Source: an uncultured Eubacteriales bacterium
GTDB taxonomy: Bacteria > Bacillota > Clostridia > Lachnospirales > Lachnospiraceae
DNA length: 64,000 nt
Assembly: GCA_949284175.1 (NCBI GenBank)
Contig: CASDVE010000018.1
Location: 1-64,000, forward strand
Direction of reading: 5' to 3'
Below are positions 17,109 through 26,199 of the stretch, in pieces (the first letter of the stretch is position 1; each line of letters opens with the position of its first letter). The notes beneath the pieces were generated by a model. It worked only from the letters and a program-made list of their open reading frames with translations, did not search any database and was not told the DNA's origin. The position numbers were made by a program, and so were the translations under genes.

Positions 17109-17354
17109 ATATAACAAATAGTAGATTAAAAGGTAAGATTTATATTTCATGAGAAGAACATAGGAAGAAAAATCTTAAGATATGGGATAAAACAAGGACT
17201 AAAAACGATGTATCTTATAAAGGGTGATATGATAAAGAAAGTATGTTGTTTTTGAAGGAAAGAAGAACATGGGAATAGAAGTATGGAGAGTATTGGTTGA
17301 TGATTTCATTAGGATAACGAGCTAACAATATGAAAATGACCAAAAACATAAACG

Positions 17355-18122
17355 ATGAGAGGAGGGAGAAAAGGTATCATCTATTATTGGCATATAAAAA
17401 AATACAAGAAAAGAATCTGGCTTTTACTTATCTTATGTTTTATTAGTTTTTTATTAGTGATACTGTGTATTAGTTATAGGAGCAAGAAAAAGGCTGTGAA
17501 TGAGGATCGTTTCCTATCTAGTACAAGCAGTATAGAAGTAGTAAAAAATAATCAAGAAAAGGAAAATGTGGATACGAAAGAGTATCGGGTTTTGGATCAA
17601 GAAGTGATACAAGGCACAGAACGTGGTGTAGAAATTCGTTCCGTTTCTTTGCAATCCCATTTAAAGAATGGCGACTTAATTGACGTTCGAATCCGTTATC
17701 CGGATGGAGAAGAATATGTTGTTCTGTCAAAGAGATGCTGTCATGAACTTTCACAAGAAGAAGGAAAGATGACTTTATTCCTGACAGAAGAAGAAATTCT
17801 TCTATTATCCAGTAGTATGGTGGATTGTTTGCAAATGAATGGGAAATTGTATACTGTGCGTTATTTACGGGATCGAAAGGAAGAACCAGCTACTATCACC
17901 TATCTTCCAAGTAAGACCATTTGTGATCTTATAAAAGGTGATCCCAATATCATAGGAAAGGCGGAATCAGTACTATCGAACAAAAATAGAAAGGAACTAG
18001 AAGAGAGAATCTCTTTTTGGAAAGAAGAAGAAATGGAAATTGATAAGGCTGAGGAAATATGGAGTGGGAATCCATATGAAACAGAACGAAAAGAAGAAGG
18101 GGAGGTACAGTATATTGACTAA
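17355..18122 (+). CDS. CpaB/RcpC-like Flp pilus assembly protein (SAF domain)
   Basis: 255 residues with a cytoplasmic basic tail, one membrane helix (about 21-42) and an external region. The segment GVEIRSVSLQSHLKNGDLIDVRIRY has the CpaB/RcpC pattern, in which a SAF-like domain is followed by a GD-x-IDV-x2 strand and a PDGEEYVVL strand. CpaB is a periplasmic or surface component of Tad machines. It is the first gene of a seven to nine gene operon with CpaF- and TadB/C-like partners. The ATG at 17355 has only a weak ribosome site; a GAGGAGGGAG lies just inside the frame, so the true start may be a non-standard codon slightly downstream. Confidence 0.65.
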   Translation: MRGGRKGIIYYWHIKKYKKRIWLLLILCFISFLLVILCISYRSKKKAVNEDRFLSSTSSIEVVKNNQEKENVDTKEYRVLDQEVIQGTERGVEIRSVSLQSHLKNGDLIDVRIRYPDGEEYVVLSKRCCHELSQEEGKMTLFLTEEEILLLSSSMVDCLQMNGKLYTVRYLRDRKEEPATITYLPSKTICDLIKGDPNIIGKAESVLSNKNRKELEERISFWKEEEMEIDKAEEIWSGNPYETERKEEGEVQYID

Positions 18123-18774
18123 AGTAATGGGATTTATCGGAGTTGATAAATATGATTTTATTTGTTGTATGGGAAAAGCGTTAAGTGAAATGGAAAAGAA
18201 GGTATTGCTGGTGGATTATACGTCCTTAAGAGGACTTATGTCTACGATACCAGAATATATTGAAGGAAAAATTACAGAATATCAAGGTCTATTTTACTTA
18301 GGAGATCCTGCCATAGGAGAGATTCAAAGACTAGTGCAGACGAATACTTATGATTTTATATTGATGGATTTTGATTATGTATGTGCAAGAAAAGATATTT
18401 TCTTATGCCAAAATATCGTGTTTTTAACCGATATGCAACGCCATCATTTAGAGGTGATTGAAAATATAAAAGTACCGAGTACGATGCAGAAATATTTGAT
18501 ATTGCGAATGGAATATTTAAGTAGAAAATCTTCTGTTTATTTACGACAGATTGCAAAAAATATGGGAGTAGATGAAGGGAGGTATTTTTATTGTCCGTGG
18601 GGAGAAAGAGAACGGAGAAATCAACTGCGTTGTCAGTATCAATATGAGATTCCATGGAAAAAATGCCCTTCTATTATGAAGAAAATCATATGGAATCTAA
18701 TCAAAGAATGTACAGAGCCAGCGACAAAACGAAATGAAATGACAATTGGTATGCGAACAGAACAAGTGGGGTGA
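18115..18774 (+). CDS. Tad-operon protein, divergent CpaE/ParA-like (first of two)
   Basis: About 219 residues starting TKVMGFIGVDKYDFICCMGK, where a ParA-type ATPase would have a P-loop; here no Gly-Lys-Thr/Ser is present. The following KKVLLVDYTSLRGLM and YDFILMDFDYV stretches match the second and third strands of the MinD/ParA fold. I infer a non-ATP-binding relative of CpaE/TadZ. TTG 18115 follows GGGGAGG at correct distance and overlaps the previous stop; ATG 18127 is the alternative. It sits between the CpaB-like gene and a second protein of the same kind. Confidence 0.6.
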   Translation: MTKVMGFIGVDKYDFICCMGKALSEMEKKVLLVDYTSLRGLMSTIPEYIEGKITEYQGLFYLGDPAIGEIQRLVQTNTYDFILMDFDYVCARKDIFLCQNIVFLTDMQRHHLEVIENIKVPSTMQKYLILRMEYLSRKSSVYLRQIAKNMGVDEGRYFYCPWGERERRNQLRCQYQYEIPWKKCPSIMKKIIWNLIKECTEPATKRNEMTIGMRTEQVG

Positions 18775-18786
18775 TAGGAGAGAAAT

Positions 18787-19596
18787 ATGGTAATAGCGGG
18801 ATATAGTCCAGTTGGACCACAAATTGGGGTATCTAGTAGTATGTCGGCTCTTGGGGCATGGAGTTATTTTGAATGTAAAAAGAGTGTGCTACTGATTCAA
18901 ACAGGGTTTTTAAATAATTTAGAAGAAACGTTACTTGGTATGAAAAAGAAAAAGAGGGAAGGATTTTTTGAAACAAAAGGGATTGATGAGATCATCCGAG
19001 CAGAAAGCTCAGGGATATATGGAGAAGATGTATTAGAAAGAGCCGTTGTTACATTACGACTTGGACAAGGACGATTTGATCTTTTACCATCCACAACTAA
19101 ACAAAGCGAACTGCTCTATGAGCAAGAATTATTGCGGTGGCTCCCAAGAGTGATTGAGCGGTATCGAGTTCAGTATGATTGTATTTTGATTGATATGTCA
19201 TGGCAACAAAAAGAGTTGATGGAGCAAATAAGAGGCTGTGTGGATCAATTCTTAGTTTTTATACCACAGAATCGCTGGATACTAGAACGATTGGAATGGG
19301 AAGAATGGGGCGAAAAGGACTCGATTATTTTAGCACCTTATCATGCCAAATCATTTATCAATTATGCCAATTTAAAGTTACTCTATCCAGCCATTGGAAG
19401 AAAGCTGATTGGAATGATTCCCTTTCGATATCAATACATGGATACTTGGTCAAAAGGAAATGCCATGGAATATTTTGCGATTCAATGTGATGATAGAAAA
19501 GAGAGAAGAAATTTCTTTTGGGAGCAAATAGAAAAAATCGGAAGAAAACTTGATAAGGAGGAAATGGGTGGAAAAAGACAACGGACAGCCGTATGA
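18787..19596 (+). CDS. Tad-operon protein, CpaE/TadZ-like with degenerate P-loop (second)
   Basis: 269 residues. The start MVIAGYSPVGPQIGVSSSMSA aligns in position with the deviant Walker A (KGGxGKT) of ParA/MinD/CpaE proteins but lacks the Gly-Lys-Thr. The fold is otherwise recognisable: KSVLLIQTGF, a GRFDLLPSTT segment like the CpaE GLDVLPSP, and YDCILIDMSW in place of the DxxG-like Walker B strand. TadZ proteins localise Tad machines at the pole. Loss of the P-loop implies a scaffold rather than an ATPase. The 3' end overlaps the CpaF-like gene by 29 bases. Confidence 0.65.
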   Translation: MVIAGYSPVGPQIGVSSSMSALGAWSYFECKKSVLLIQTGFLNNLEETLLGMKKKKREGFFETKGIDEIIRAESSGIYGEDVLERAVVTLRLGQGRFDLLPSTTKQSELLYEQELLRWLPRVIERYRVQYDCILIDMSWQQKELMEQIRGCVDQFLVFIPQNRWILERLEWEEWGEKDSIILAPYHAKSFINYANLKLLYPAIGRKLIGMIPFRYQYMDTWSKGNAMEYFAIQCDDRKERRNFFWEQIEKIGRKLDKEEMGGKRQRTAV

Positions 19597-21163
19597 AATT
19601 TCATATTTAATTGAAGTGGTAAAGGAGCAATTTTATCGCATTTTAAGGAGTAACCCTGCCAAGTGGAACATAGCAAAAGAAGAGATCTTGCGATGGGAAT
19701 CGGGAAAGTTAACGATTCGAAATATGTTAAAGTCTTGTGGATATGGAGATGAAAACGCAAGGGCATTTGTACAAAGCTATATGAGAGAATTCGTGCAAAA
19801 ATATGGAGGGATTAACGCTACAACCATAGAGAATGCCATTCCATTTGAGAATCCTCCTGCTATGGAGTTTCGGGTTAGATTTTTAATCTTGCTCATGTTA
19901 AGAGAACGTGAAGTAGGAAAGCAAGCCATATCCAGTTTAATTGAACAATACGGTTGGAATAAGCCTCGTTATGATTCTGAGGAAGAACAGTATGAGATCA
20001 CAAAACAGGATGTGGATCAGGCTTTTTATAAAGAATATCAAGGATTATCGTATGAAGAAAAGTTAGCGGTTTTAGTACAGCGAATATACGAAACCTATTT
20101 AGGATATGGAATGATTGATCGAGTTTTAACGATGAGTCTGGATGGCGTATCTGCTGGAGTTTCAAAGGATGAAAAAACAATTTGGATTTTTTATCGGGGA
20201 ACCACCATTCATATGCCATGTCTTTCCTTTGAAAGTGAGAAAGAAATGATTCGAGTTTGTAGGAACTTGTACCGTTATGGAAACCAAGGACAATTAAGTC
20301 AAGAGAAAGGATATATTACAGGAAGTAGAAAAGATGGATCGAGAGTGGTTGTGATGCGACCTTCCTTCTCAGAAAGTTGGGCATTTTTTGTACGGAAATT
20401 TGACACGGCAAAACAGTTACGTCTACGGGATATATTAAAAAGAGATAGAAGAAGTGAGTTAGAAGTTCTTTTAAAATGGATCACGAAAGGCTGTCAAGTT
20501 ACTGGAATTACAGGACAACAAGGAAGTGGAAAAACAACACTTTTAATGGCAATGATTGAGATGATTCCTTGTGCTTATACCATTCGTGTTCAGGAATTGA
20601 CATTTGAATTACAATTGCGGGAACGATATCCAGATCGAAATATTTTATCCTTAAAAGAAACGGAAAGTATTTCTGGGCAGGAGGCTCTTGATTTATTAAA
20701 GAAAACGGATGGTGTTGTGACCATTCTAGGAGAAGTTGCCACACATCCAGTTGCTAGTTGGCTTATTCAAGTTTCTCAAACAGCCTCCCTTTTTACGATG
20801 TTTACTCATCATGCTAAGACTACAAAGGATTTAATAGAAGGACTTAGGAATGCCCTTTTAAAAGAAGGAGGATTCCAAAATGAACGTGTTGCCTTAGAAC
20901 AGGTGGTTTCTAGTATACGATTTGATATTCATATGGCAAAGACAAGAGAAGGAGAACGCTATGTGGAACGGATTACAGAAATTATTCCAAATGATAGTGA
21001 AAAAAATGGATATGAGCTTCATGATCTGATCCTTTGGGAACAGGGAGAATATAAAAGAAAATGGGAGTTATCAAAGGAAGTAAGAACTCAGATTTTAAAG
21101 CAATTGACACTACAAGAAAAGCAGCAGTTTCTTCTTGATATGGGAGTTTTATATGGGAATTGA
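19568..21163 (+). CDS. CpaF/TadA-like type II/IV secretion ATPase
   Basis: About 531 residues. An N-terminal domain (about 1-270) precedes the RecA-like core with Walker A (GITGQQGSGKTTLLMAM, near residue 320), an Asp/Glu-box region, a Walker B-like VVTILGEVA near 385 (Gly and Glu in place of the usual DE pair), and a His-box region FTMFTHHAKTTKDLIEGLRN. This is the motor that drives pilus subunit assembly in Tad systems. GTG 19568 is chosen because AAGGAGG at 19555-19561 precedes it; a TTG at 19550 would lie inside the ribosome-site region. Overlaps both neighbours, so translation is coupled. Confidence 0.88.
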   Translation: MEKDNGQPYEISYLIEVVKEQFYRILRSNPAKWNIAKEEILRWESGKLTIRNMLKSCGYGDENARAFVQSYMREFVQKYGGINATTIENAIPFENPPAMEFRVRFLILLMLREREVGKQAISSLIEQYGWNKPRYDSEEEQYEITKQDVDQAFYKEYQGLSYEEKLAVLVQRIYETYLGYGMIDRVLTMSLDGVSAGVSKDEKTIWIFYRGTTIHMPCLSFESEKEMIRVCRNLYRYGNQGQLSQEKGYITGSRKDGSRVVVMRPSFSESWAFFVRKFDTAKQLRLRDILKRDRRSELEVLLKWITKGCQVTGITGQQGSGKTTLLMAMIEMIPCAYTIRVQELTFELQLRERYPDRNILSLKETESISGQEALDLLKKTDGVVTILGEVATHPVASWLIQVSQTASLFTMFTHHAKTTKDLIEGLRNALLKEGGFQNERVALEQVVSSIRFDIHMAKTREGERYVERITEIIPNDSEKNGYELHDLILWEQGEYKRKWELSKEVRTQILKQLTLQEKQQFLLDMGVLYGN

Positions 21164-22847
21164 TTTGGCTTATATTGGGATCATCATACTCTGTTTGTTT
21201 CTTGGAAGAGGGTGTTATAAACGGCAAAAGGAAGAGAAACGACAATACGAATTTTTAAAGCAGTTTCTCAAATTTTTACAACATACAAAACATTTTTATC
21301 TAATTCATGGAATGATAGAAGATGCCATTTATGAAACGCTATATGAGATGGATGGAGAAGTGTTAAAAGAAGGCGAGAAGATCTATGAGATACTGTTTGA
21401 TGGAAGAGAAGAAGTGAGAAAACGCTATATGGAGGAGCAAAAAAATCCTTTTTTAAAGCTATTTACCGCACTTGCCTGTATTGAGATGCAATATGGAAGT
21501 TGGGAGCAAAAATCTAGATTTTTGGACTGTCTTTCTTTGTTAAAACAAGATATTACATATGAAATTTGGAAAAGAGAAAAAATTAGAGCTTTATTTTCCG
21601 GACTTAGTTTTTTAATGCTATTTCCACCATTTTTTCTAAAGGCGATTGAGAGATGGGGAACATCCAATCTTCCAGAACTTAGTCGATACTATGAAGGAAC
21701 GTTTGGGATTGTGGTGTTACTACTAATAGCAGTTCTTTTAAAAGGAACGGATTGGATTCTCTTTCAATTGCGGTTTACCTTACAAAACGGATGGGAAAAA
21801 GAGAAAACTTATCCTTTGTTAAAGCGTTTAGAAGAAAATAGGGCAATAGCATGGCTCTTAAAGTGCTGGGAGCAAAGCCAAAAAACACAATATGAAAGGG
21901 AAAAGACTCGATTACAGAAGTTAGAATGTGTCCTGACGCCAGAACAGTTTGTGATAAAAAAAGTTCTAGCAGGAAGTGTTTGCTGTCTTTGCTCCATTAT
22001 TATGATACTTATTTTTTTATCAACAGGAAAGGAACAGGCATTAAGGGGAGGAGAACTTTTAAAGACGCAACCTCTTTCTTATACCCAGGTATCAGAAGAA
22101 CAGTGGATACAAGGGATAAGAGAGGTGGGAAGAAAATATTGTGAAGACAAAGAGGTAAAAAAACAAGAGATTGAGGAAGAACTTTATGAGTATTATGACA
22201 AGGCAAATGAAATGCCAGCTTTTATTGGGGCATTGCAAGTGGAGCAAAATTTAGAGCGGTACCATTCCTATCATATCACATGGATGCACGTCTTATTTTT
22301 TATAGGAATGTTTTGTGTTGGATGGTTTTTTCCCAATTGGTCTGTGTGCTTTGAATATGAACAAAAAAGAAGGCATAGGGATGAGGAGCTGATCCATTAT
22401 GAAACAGTGATAATTTTTCTATCGCAAATGAAGCAAATAGATGAAATAGAAGTCATTGAGTGGTTAGAAGAAGGTAGTTTTATATATCGAAATCAGTTGG
22501 AGCGGAGTTTATTATCCATTTATGGAGGAGAAGAAAATGCAATACTTGAGTTAAAAAAAGGGGAGGAGGGCCGAGAAAAGGAAAGGTTGGAATCCATTGC
22601 CAATGGGTTGATGTTAAGCGATAAAGTTGGCTTATTAAAAGCCTTTGAGGATTTTTATATTCAGCGAAAAAATGGGCAGGAACAAAGAAAGCAGGAGAAT
22701 GAAATCCGAGTGCAAAAATATGCAATGTTAGCACAGATGATAGCTTTTTTACCCCTTTGTTTTATTATTGGATGTTATTTGATTTTACCATTTTTAATGG
22801 AAAGTTTGGTACAACTTTCTGGAGTATTACAACAGGTACAATATTAG
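21153..22847 (+). CDS. TadB/TadC-like platform membrane protein, probably fused
   Basis: About 564 residues, roughly twice a single TadB or TadC. The first half has helices near residues 1-20, 155-175 and 190-210; the second half has helices near 280-300, 385-405 and 535-560 with a T2SF-like cytoplasmic domain between them (VIIFLSQMKQIDEIEVIEWL). I infer a fusion of the two inner-membrane platform proteins that contact the CpaF motor. Sequence similarity is weak and composition is rich in Glu and Lys. ATG 21153 follows GGGAG and overlaps cpaF by 11 bases. Confidence 0.7.
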   Translation: MGIDLAYIGIIILCLFLGRGCYKRQKEEKRQYEFLKQFLKFLQHTKHFYLIHGMIEDAIYETLYEMDGEVLKEGEKIYEILFDGREEVRKRYMEEQKNPFLKLFTALACIEMQYGSWEQKSRFLDCLSLLKQDITYEIWKREKIRALFSGLSFLMLFPPFFLKAIERWGTSNLPELSRYYEGTFGIVVLLLIAVLLKGTDWILFQLRFTLQNGWEKEKTYPLLKRLEENRAIAWLLKCWEQSQKTQYEREKTRLQKLECVLTPEQFVIKKVLAGSVCCLCSIIMILIFLSTGKEQALRGGELLKTQPLSYTQVSEEQWIQGIREVGRKYCEDKEVKKQEIEEELYEYYDKANEMPAFIGALQVEQNLERYHSYHITWMHVLFFIGMFCVGWFFPNWSVCFEYEQKRRHRDEELIHYETVIIFLSQMKQIDEIEVIEWLEEGSFIYRNQLERSLLSIYGGEENAILELKKGEEGREKERLESIANGLMLSDKVGLLKAFEDFYIQRKNGQEQRKQENEIRVQKYAMLAQMIAFLPLCFIIGCYLILPFLMESLVQLSGVLQQVQY

Positions 22848-22885
22848 TGGATAGTTTTGAGAAATGAAGTAGGAGGAATGTTTGG

Positions 22886-23326
22886 GTGGAAAATAGTTTA
22901 AAAGGATTATTATTGGCGGCAGGAACGGTTATAACCTGTATTATTATCGGGTTGGGATTTTATATCGCAAGAGAAGCGAGGGATACAGCCAGTTCCGGAG
23001 CTGGACAGATCAATCGACTCAATGCAGAATTTATGGAAAGTGATAAGATTATGTATGATGGAATCCACGTTTCTGGAAGTGAAGTTGTCAATGTGATCAA
23101 TAAATTCAAAAATGATGATCTCTGCGTTCAAGTTGATACAAAAAAGGGTGGACTTGTAAGCTATGGTTATACGGATACTACCTTATCAATAAAAAGCCAT
23201 CATACGATAAAAGAAACTCAGAACTTAAAAGGAGCTTATTATGTCAATCCGAATGGGCTATTTCAAGGGGAAGTGCTAAGGGATGATAATAACGTGATCG
23301 TTGGTCTGCTATTTAGACAACAATAG
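22886..23326 (+). CDS. Pilin-like small membrane protein of the Tad-like operon
   Basis: 146 residues with a short N-terminus, one hydrophobic helix (LLLAAGTVITCIIIGLGFY, residues 8-26) and a small extracellular domain. An N-terminal helix followed by a polar domain is the plan of Flp pilins and pseudopilins, but the classical G/XXXXEY processing motif of Flp is absent, and no prepilin peptidase is in the window. I treat it as a pilin-like candidate. GTG 22886 has AGGAGG upstream; an out-of-frame 8-codon ATG frame starts within the spacer. Confidence 0.6.
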   Translation: MENSLKGLLLAAGTVITCIIIGLGFYIAREARDTASSGAGQINRLNAEFMESDKIMYDGIHVSGSEVVNVINKFKNDDLCVQVDTKKGGLVSYGYTDTTLSIKSHHTIKETQNLKGAYYVNPNGLFQGEVLRDDNNVIVGLLFRQQ

Positions 23327-23346
23327 AAAAATGGGGAGGGAATAGA

Positions 23347-23520
23347 GTGGATATGCGGATTATGGGAATCTTTATTTTCTGTTTTGCTCTTTCTTTTTGG
23401 ATGGCACAATGGGAGCAATGGAAAGGTTTTCTTTTCCATGTACAACGAGAGATAGAATTAGAGCAAGATATTGGTTTGCATCAAGACTTCACTTTATGGA
23501 GTAGCCTTTATGATAGATAG
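23347..23520 (+). CDS. Small single-helix protein (57 aa) of the Tad-like operon
   Basis: A 57-codon frame between the pilin-like gene and the next TadE-like gene. GTG 23347 follows GGGAGGGA at short distance; ATG 23353 is the alternative. The product has one hydrophobic helix (IMGIFIFCFALSFWMAQW) then a charged tail (REIELEQDIGLHQD). It overlaps the following gene by 11 bases, the tight packing seen throughout this operon, which supports it as real. Function unknown; possibly a minor pilin or assembly peptide. Confidence 0.55.
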   Translation: MDMRIMGIFIFCFALSFWMAQWEQWKGFLFHVQREIELEQDIGLHQDFTLWSSLYDR

Positions 23521-24019
23521 TGTTGGAAAAATTGCAGGAACGCTTCTTGCGGTTGTGTTATTATTTTTTGCACCGATGCTGATTCTTGCCCAAAAACAGG
23601 AAATGATAATGGAAAGTTATGTGTTTGCAAAGACAGCCTATTTGGTAGAACATATAAGAAGTGATGGCTATTTGTCAAAACAGATGTATGAACAATATGA
23701 AAGACAATTGGCACTTACTGGGTTTTTATATGACATCGAAATGGAACATGAAAAACCAGTTTATTATAAAGAAGATGAAAGCGGAAACTATAAAAAACAA
23801 TATCAAAAAGAATATGAAGAAATCATATTGGAAGGAGTGCTGGGGGAGGAGGAAACATATCGAATGAAGAGAGGAGATTTTTTCTTTATAAAAGTCACAA
23901 GCAGAACAAAGAGCCTAGCTGATCGGATGAAATCCTATTTTTTCATACCAACAGATACTGCTCCAGCAATACAAGTGGAGCTTGGAGGAATGATTCGGGA
24001 TGAAACTGCTGGATTATAG
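23510..24019 (+). CDS. TadE-like minor pilin or assembly protein
   Basis: About 169 residues with an N-terminal hydrophobic helix (GTLLAVVLLFFAPMLILAQK, residues 8-27) followed by a polar extracellular domain, the usual TadE/TadF topology. I see no clear processing motif. ATG 23510 overlaps the small gene before it. The upstream TTG 23471 is an unlikely start. Its last bases overlap the next gene by 20, so the two are co-translated. The Tyr- and Glu-rich domain is not otherwise recognised. Confidence 0.6.
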   Translation: MIDSVGKIAGTLLAVVLLFFAPMLILAQKQEMIMESYVFAKTAYLVEHIRSDGYLSKQMYEQYERQLALTGFLYDIEMEHEKPVYYKEDESGNYKKQYQKEYEEIILEGVLGEEETYRMKRGDFFFIKVTSRTKSLADRMKSYFFIPTDTAPAIQVELGGMIRDETAGL

Positions 24020-24821
24020 TATTTTGTTTACCATTTTTTCTCTTGTTTTATTGCTTCCGATATCCATAGCAGAACAAGAGATTTTAGCGTATAGTCGTTA
24101 TGAGATGCAATATCATGGGAGGATGGACAATGCAATTGATGATGGGCTGTTTTCTATGGTGGAGAGAGATGATGTACAAACGGTTGTCATGAATCGAGAA
24201 GAATGTGTGAAAAATTTTTATGAATCTTTCTTTGGGAACTTTGGTATTGCGGATGATGAATATGCCAAACAAAGAATGAGAAAACATTTGCCGTTTATTG
24301 GCATTGTAGAACAAAATCGAGTTTCTTTCTTCTATCAAAATCCAGTGAAAATAAATGAAACCGTAGAATTTCTTGATACATGGACAGATTACATTCCATA
24401 TGAATATGAAGAGGGAGGGTATCGCTATCGTTTTTCTGTTGGAAGTGGAAAAGACATGATTGTTATTTATTTTCCTAGCAAAGGAGAGTGGATAGAAGGT
24501 ACAAGGTGGGAATTAGCAAAACAGGACACAGAGCTTCTTTGGTTAACCAAAGATGAAGTGTTTGAACAAATTAGAAGAAATACAGTGATATCAGTGTTAA
24601 AAAGAGAAATGGAACGAGTGGTGAAAGAGAACAGTCTATTGGCAAAACAATATGGTTTAGAATATGAAGTCTATTTGCCAGAAGTGGAAAAACAAGACTG
24701 GTGTAGAACGTTGGATGATATTGGAATGATCGTATTATTTCAAGGATACCCTATAAAAGCCACTGTGGGAAAAACGTATACAAGATTTGTGTACTCTGGT
24801 GCTAGAACGTATAAGCGGTGA
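24000..24821 (+). CDS. Tad-operon membrane-anchored protein of unknown function
   Basis: 273 residues with an N-terminal signal-anchor (LDYSILFTIFSLVLLLPISI, residues 4-23) and a long extracellular region containing WTDYIPYEYEEGGYRYRFSV and a C-terminal beta-rich part. The topology resembles TadG-like minor components. It is the last gene of the Tad-like operon and overlaps its predecessor by 20 bases. No enzymatic motif is seen. The assignment rests on position and topology. Confidence 0.55.
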   Translation: MKLLDYSILFTIFSLVLLLPISIAEQEILAYSRYEMQYHGRMDNAIDDGLFSMVERDDVQTVVMNREECVKNFYESFFGNFGIADDEYAKQRMRKHLPFIGIVEQNRVSFFYQNPVKINETVEFLDTWTDYIPYEYEEGGYRYRFSVGSGKDMIVIYFPSKGEWIEGTRWELAKQDTELLWLTKDEVFEQIRRNTVISVLKREMERVVKENSLLAKQYGLEYEVYLPEVEKQDWCRTLDDIGMIVLFQGYPIKATVGKTYTRFVYSGARTYKR

Positions 24822-24855
24822 GTCGGATGAAAAAATTCCTTGTCCTAAAATATTA

Positions 24856-24864
24856 TGCTATAAT
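24856..24864 (+). promoter_or_regulatory. Extended -10 promoter before the HAD gene
   Basis: TGC-TATAAT, with TATAAT at 24859-24864; the -35 region is poor, as is common with an extended -10. Confidence 0.5.
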
Positions 24865-24910
24865 AAGGTTTATGATAAGACTAAGAATAGCATAAAAGAA
24901 AGGTAAGGAT

Positions 24911-25561
24911 ATGAAACAAAAAAAATATATTTTATTTGATTTAGATGGAACGCTTACGGATTCTGGACTTGGCATTACAAAATCCGTACAGTACTCATTA
25001 CAGTCCTTTGGCATAGAAGAACAAGACCTAACGAAACTACAAGTTTTTGTAGGACCTCCATTAAAAGAAAGTTTTATGGAGTTTTACAAGATGCCAGAAC
25101 AGCAGGCGATAGAGGCAGTGAAAAAATATCGGGAGTATTATAAAGAAAAAGGTATTTTTGAAAACAGTGTCTATGATGGAATAGAAGAACTTTTAAAAGA
25201 GTTAAAGAAGGCAGGAAAAGAGTTATTGGTGGCCACCTCGAAACCAGAAGTGTTTGCAGTTCAGATTTTACAATACTTTCATATTGAACAGTATTTTTCT
25301 CATATTGCGGGAGCAAAATTGGATGGCAGTCTTGAAGAAAAAATAGATGTGATGAAATATGCTTTAGAATTAGGGAACATTGAGCATATGGATGAAGTTG
25401 TTATGATTGGAGATAGAAAATTTGATATCGAAGCATCAAAGGAACTGGGAATCGATAGCATTGGTGTCTTGTTCGGTTTTGGTTCAAAGGAAGAACTAGT
25501 ATCACATGGTGCTACTCATTTAGCTAAAAGTCCAAAAGAGATTGCTCAAATATTGTTATAA
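24911..25561 (+). CDS. HAD-family phosphatase (phosphoglycolate phosphatase-like)
   Basis: 216 residues with the four HAD motifs: DLDGTLTDS (nucleophile Asp, residues 10-18), the Thr/Ser of VATSKPE near 110, a Lys in the EEKIDVM region near 146, and the acidic pair MIGDRKFDIEAS near 163. The C1 cap between residues 20 and 85 is helical, as in Gph/PpaX. Substrate is likely a small phosphate ester (phosphoglycolate or pyrophosphate), unproven. AAAGGTAAGG precedes ATG 24911. Confidence 0.9.
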   Translation: MKQKKYILFDLDGTLTDSGLGITKSVQYSLQSFGIEEQDLTKLQVFVGPPLKESFMEFYKMPEQQAIEAVKKYREYYKEKGIFENSVYDGIEELLKELKKAGKELLVATSKPEVFAVQILQYFHIEQYFSHIAGAKLDGSLEEKIDVMKYALELGNIEHMDEVVMIGDRKFDIEASKELGIDSIGVLFGFGSKEELVSHGATHLAKSPKEIAQILL

Positions 25562-25578
25562 AAAGAGAGGAAGAAACG

Positions 25579-26070
25579 ATGGAAGTATGGAAGGAACCCA
25601 CAAAGGAGCAGGTAGAACAAGCGGTGGAGCTGTTGCTTAGCAGTAGAAAAGAAACTTTTAAAAATGGAATCATGGAAATGATGTGTCCCAACGATTGTCA
25701 TGTTTCATTGGATGAGAATACAGGGAGTTTTTGGTTTACTATGACGGAATCTATGACAAATCCCATTGGAATTGTTCATGGAGGGGTTATTGTTACAATC
25801 TTTGATACGTGTGGTGGAATGTTATCAAGACTTCTTGCAGGCATTAGCAATATTACAACAACGGATATTCAAACAAGTTTTTTAAAGCCGGTTCAGATTG
25901 GGGACTGTGTGGAAGTGAAAGTGAAACTGACATCTAGGGGAAAGAGCATTCTTCATATGACAGCAGAAATGCTCCTTCCAAATGGAAGCATTGGTGCAAC
26001 TGCTAGCATGACGTATTATGTATTTAAAAAGCCTCTTGATAAAAGACAGTTAAAAGAAGAAAAAGAGTAG
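25579..26070 (+). CDS. PaaI-family hotdog thioesterase
   Basis: 163 residues of the hotdog fold. NPIGIVHGGVIVTIFDTCGG (near residue 62) is the PaaI motif with the conserved His-Gly-Gly and the acidic residue on the helix. Such enzymes hydrolyse acyl- or aryl-CoA esters; the native substrate cannot be read from the sequence. It follows the HAD gene by 17 bases and is probably co-transcribed with it. Confidence 0.88.
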   Translation: MEVWKEPTKEQVEQAVELLLSSRKETFKNGIMEMMCPNDCHVSLDENTGSFWFTMTESMTNPIGIVHGGVIVTIFDTCGGMLSRLLAGISNITTTDIQTSFLKPVQIGDCVEVKVKLTSRGKSILHMTAEMLLPNGSIGATASMTYYVFKKPLDKRQLKEEKE

Positions 26071-26199
26071 CAAGCACAAGAGATTGATAGAACTCTATTG
26101 TTTGGATAATCAAAGAGTGCTATGCTTATGAATAGATGTTGGGGGCAAAAGTGTTTGTTCCCATGAGAAATAAACGCTGGAAAGCAAAAGAAAGAAGGA

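Larger units (their letters stand above)
16560..17354. other. Long gene-poor intergenic region before the Tad-like operon
   Basis: About 800 bases, very AT-rich. It holds one hairpin (16656-16702) and one copy of the dispersed repeat (17021-17108). A 76-codon GTG frame at 16732-16962 has no good ribosome site and a biased low-complexity composition, so I do not call it. The rest shows nothing I recognise; it may contain the Tad-like operon promoter and its control sites. Confidence 0.6.
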
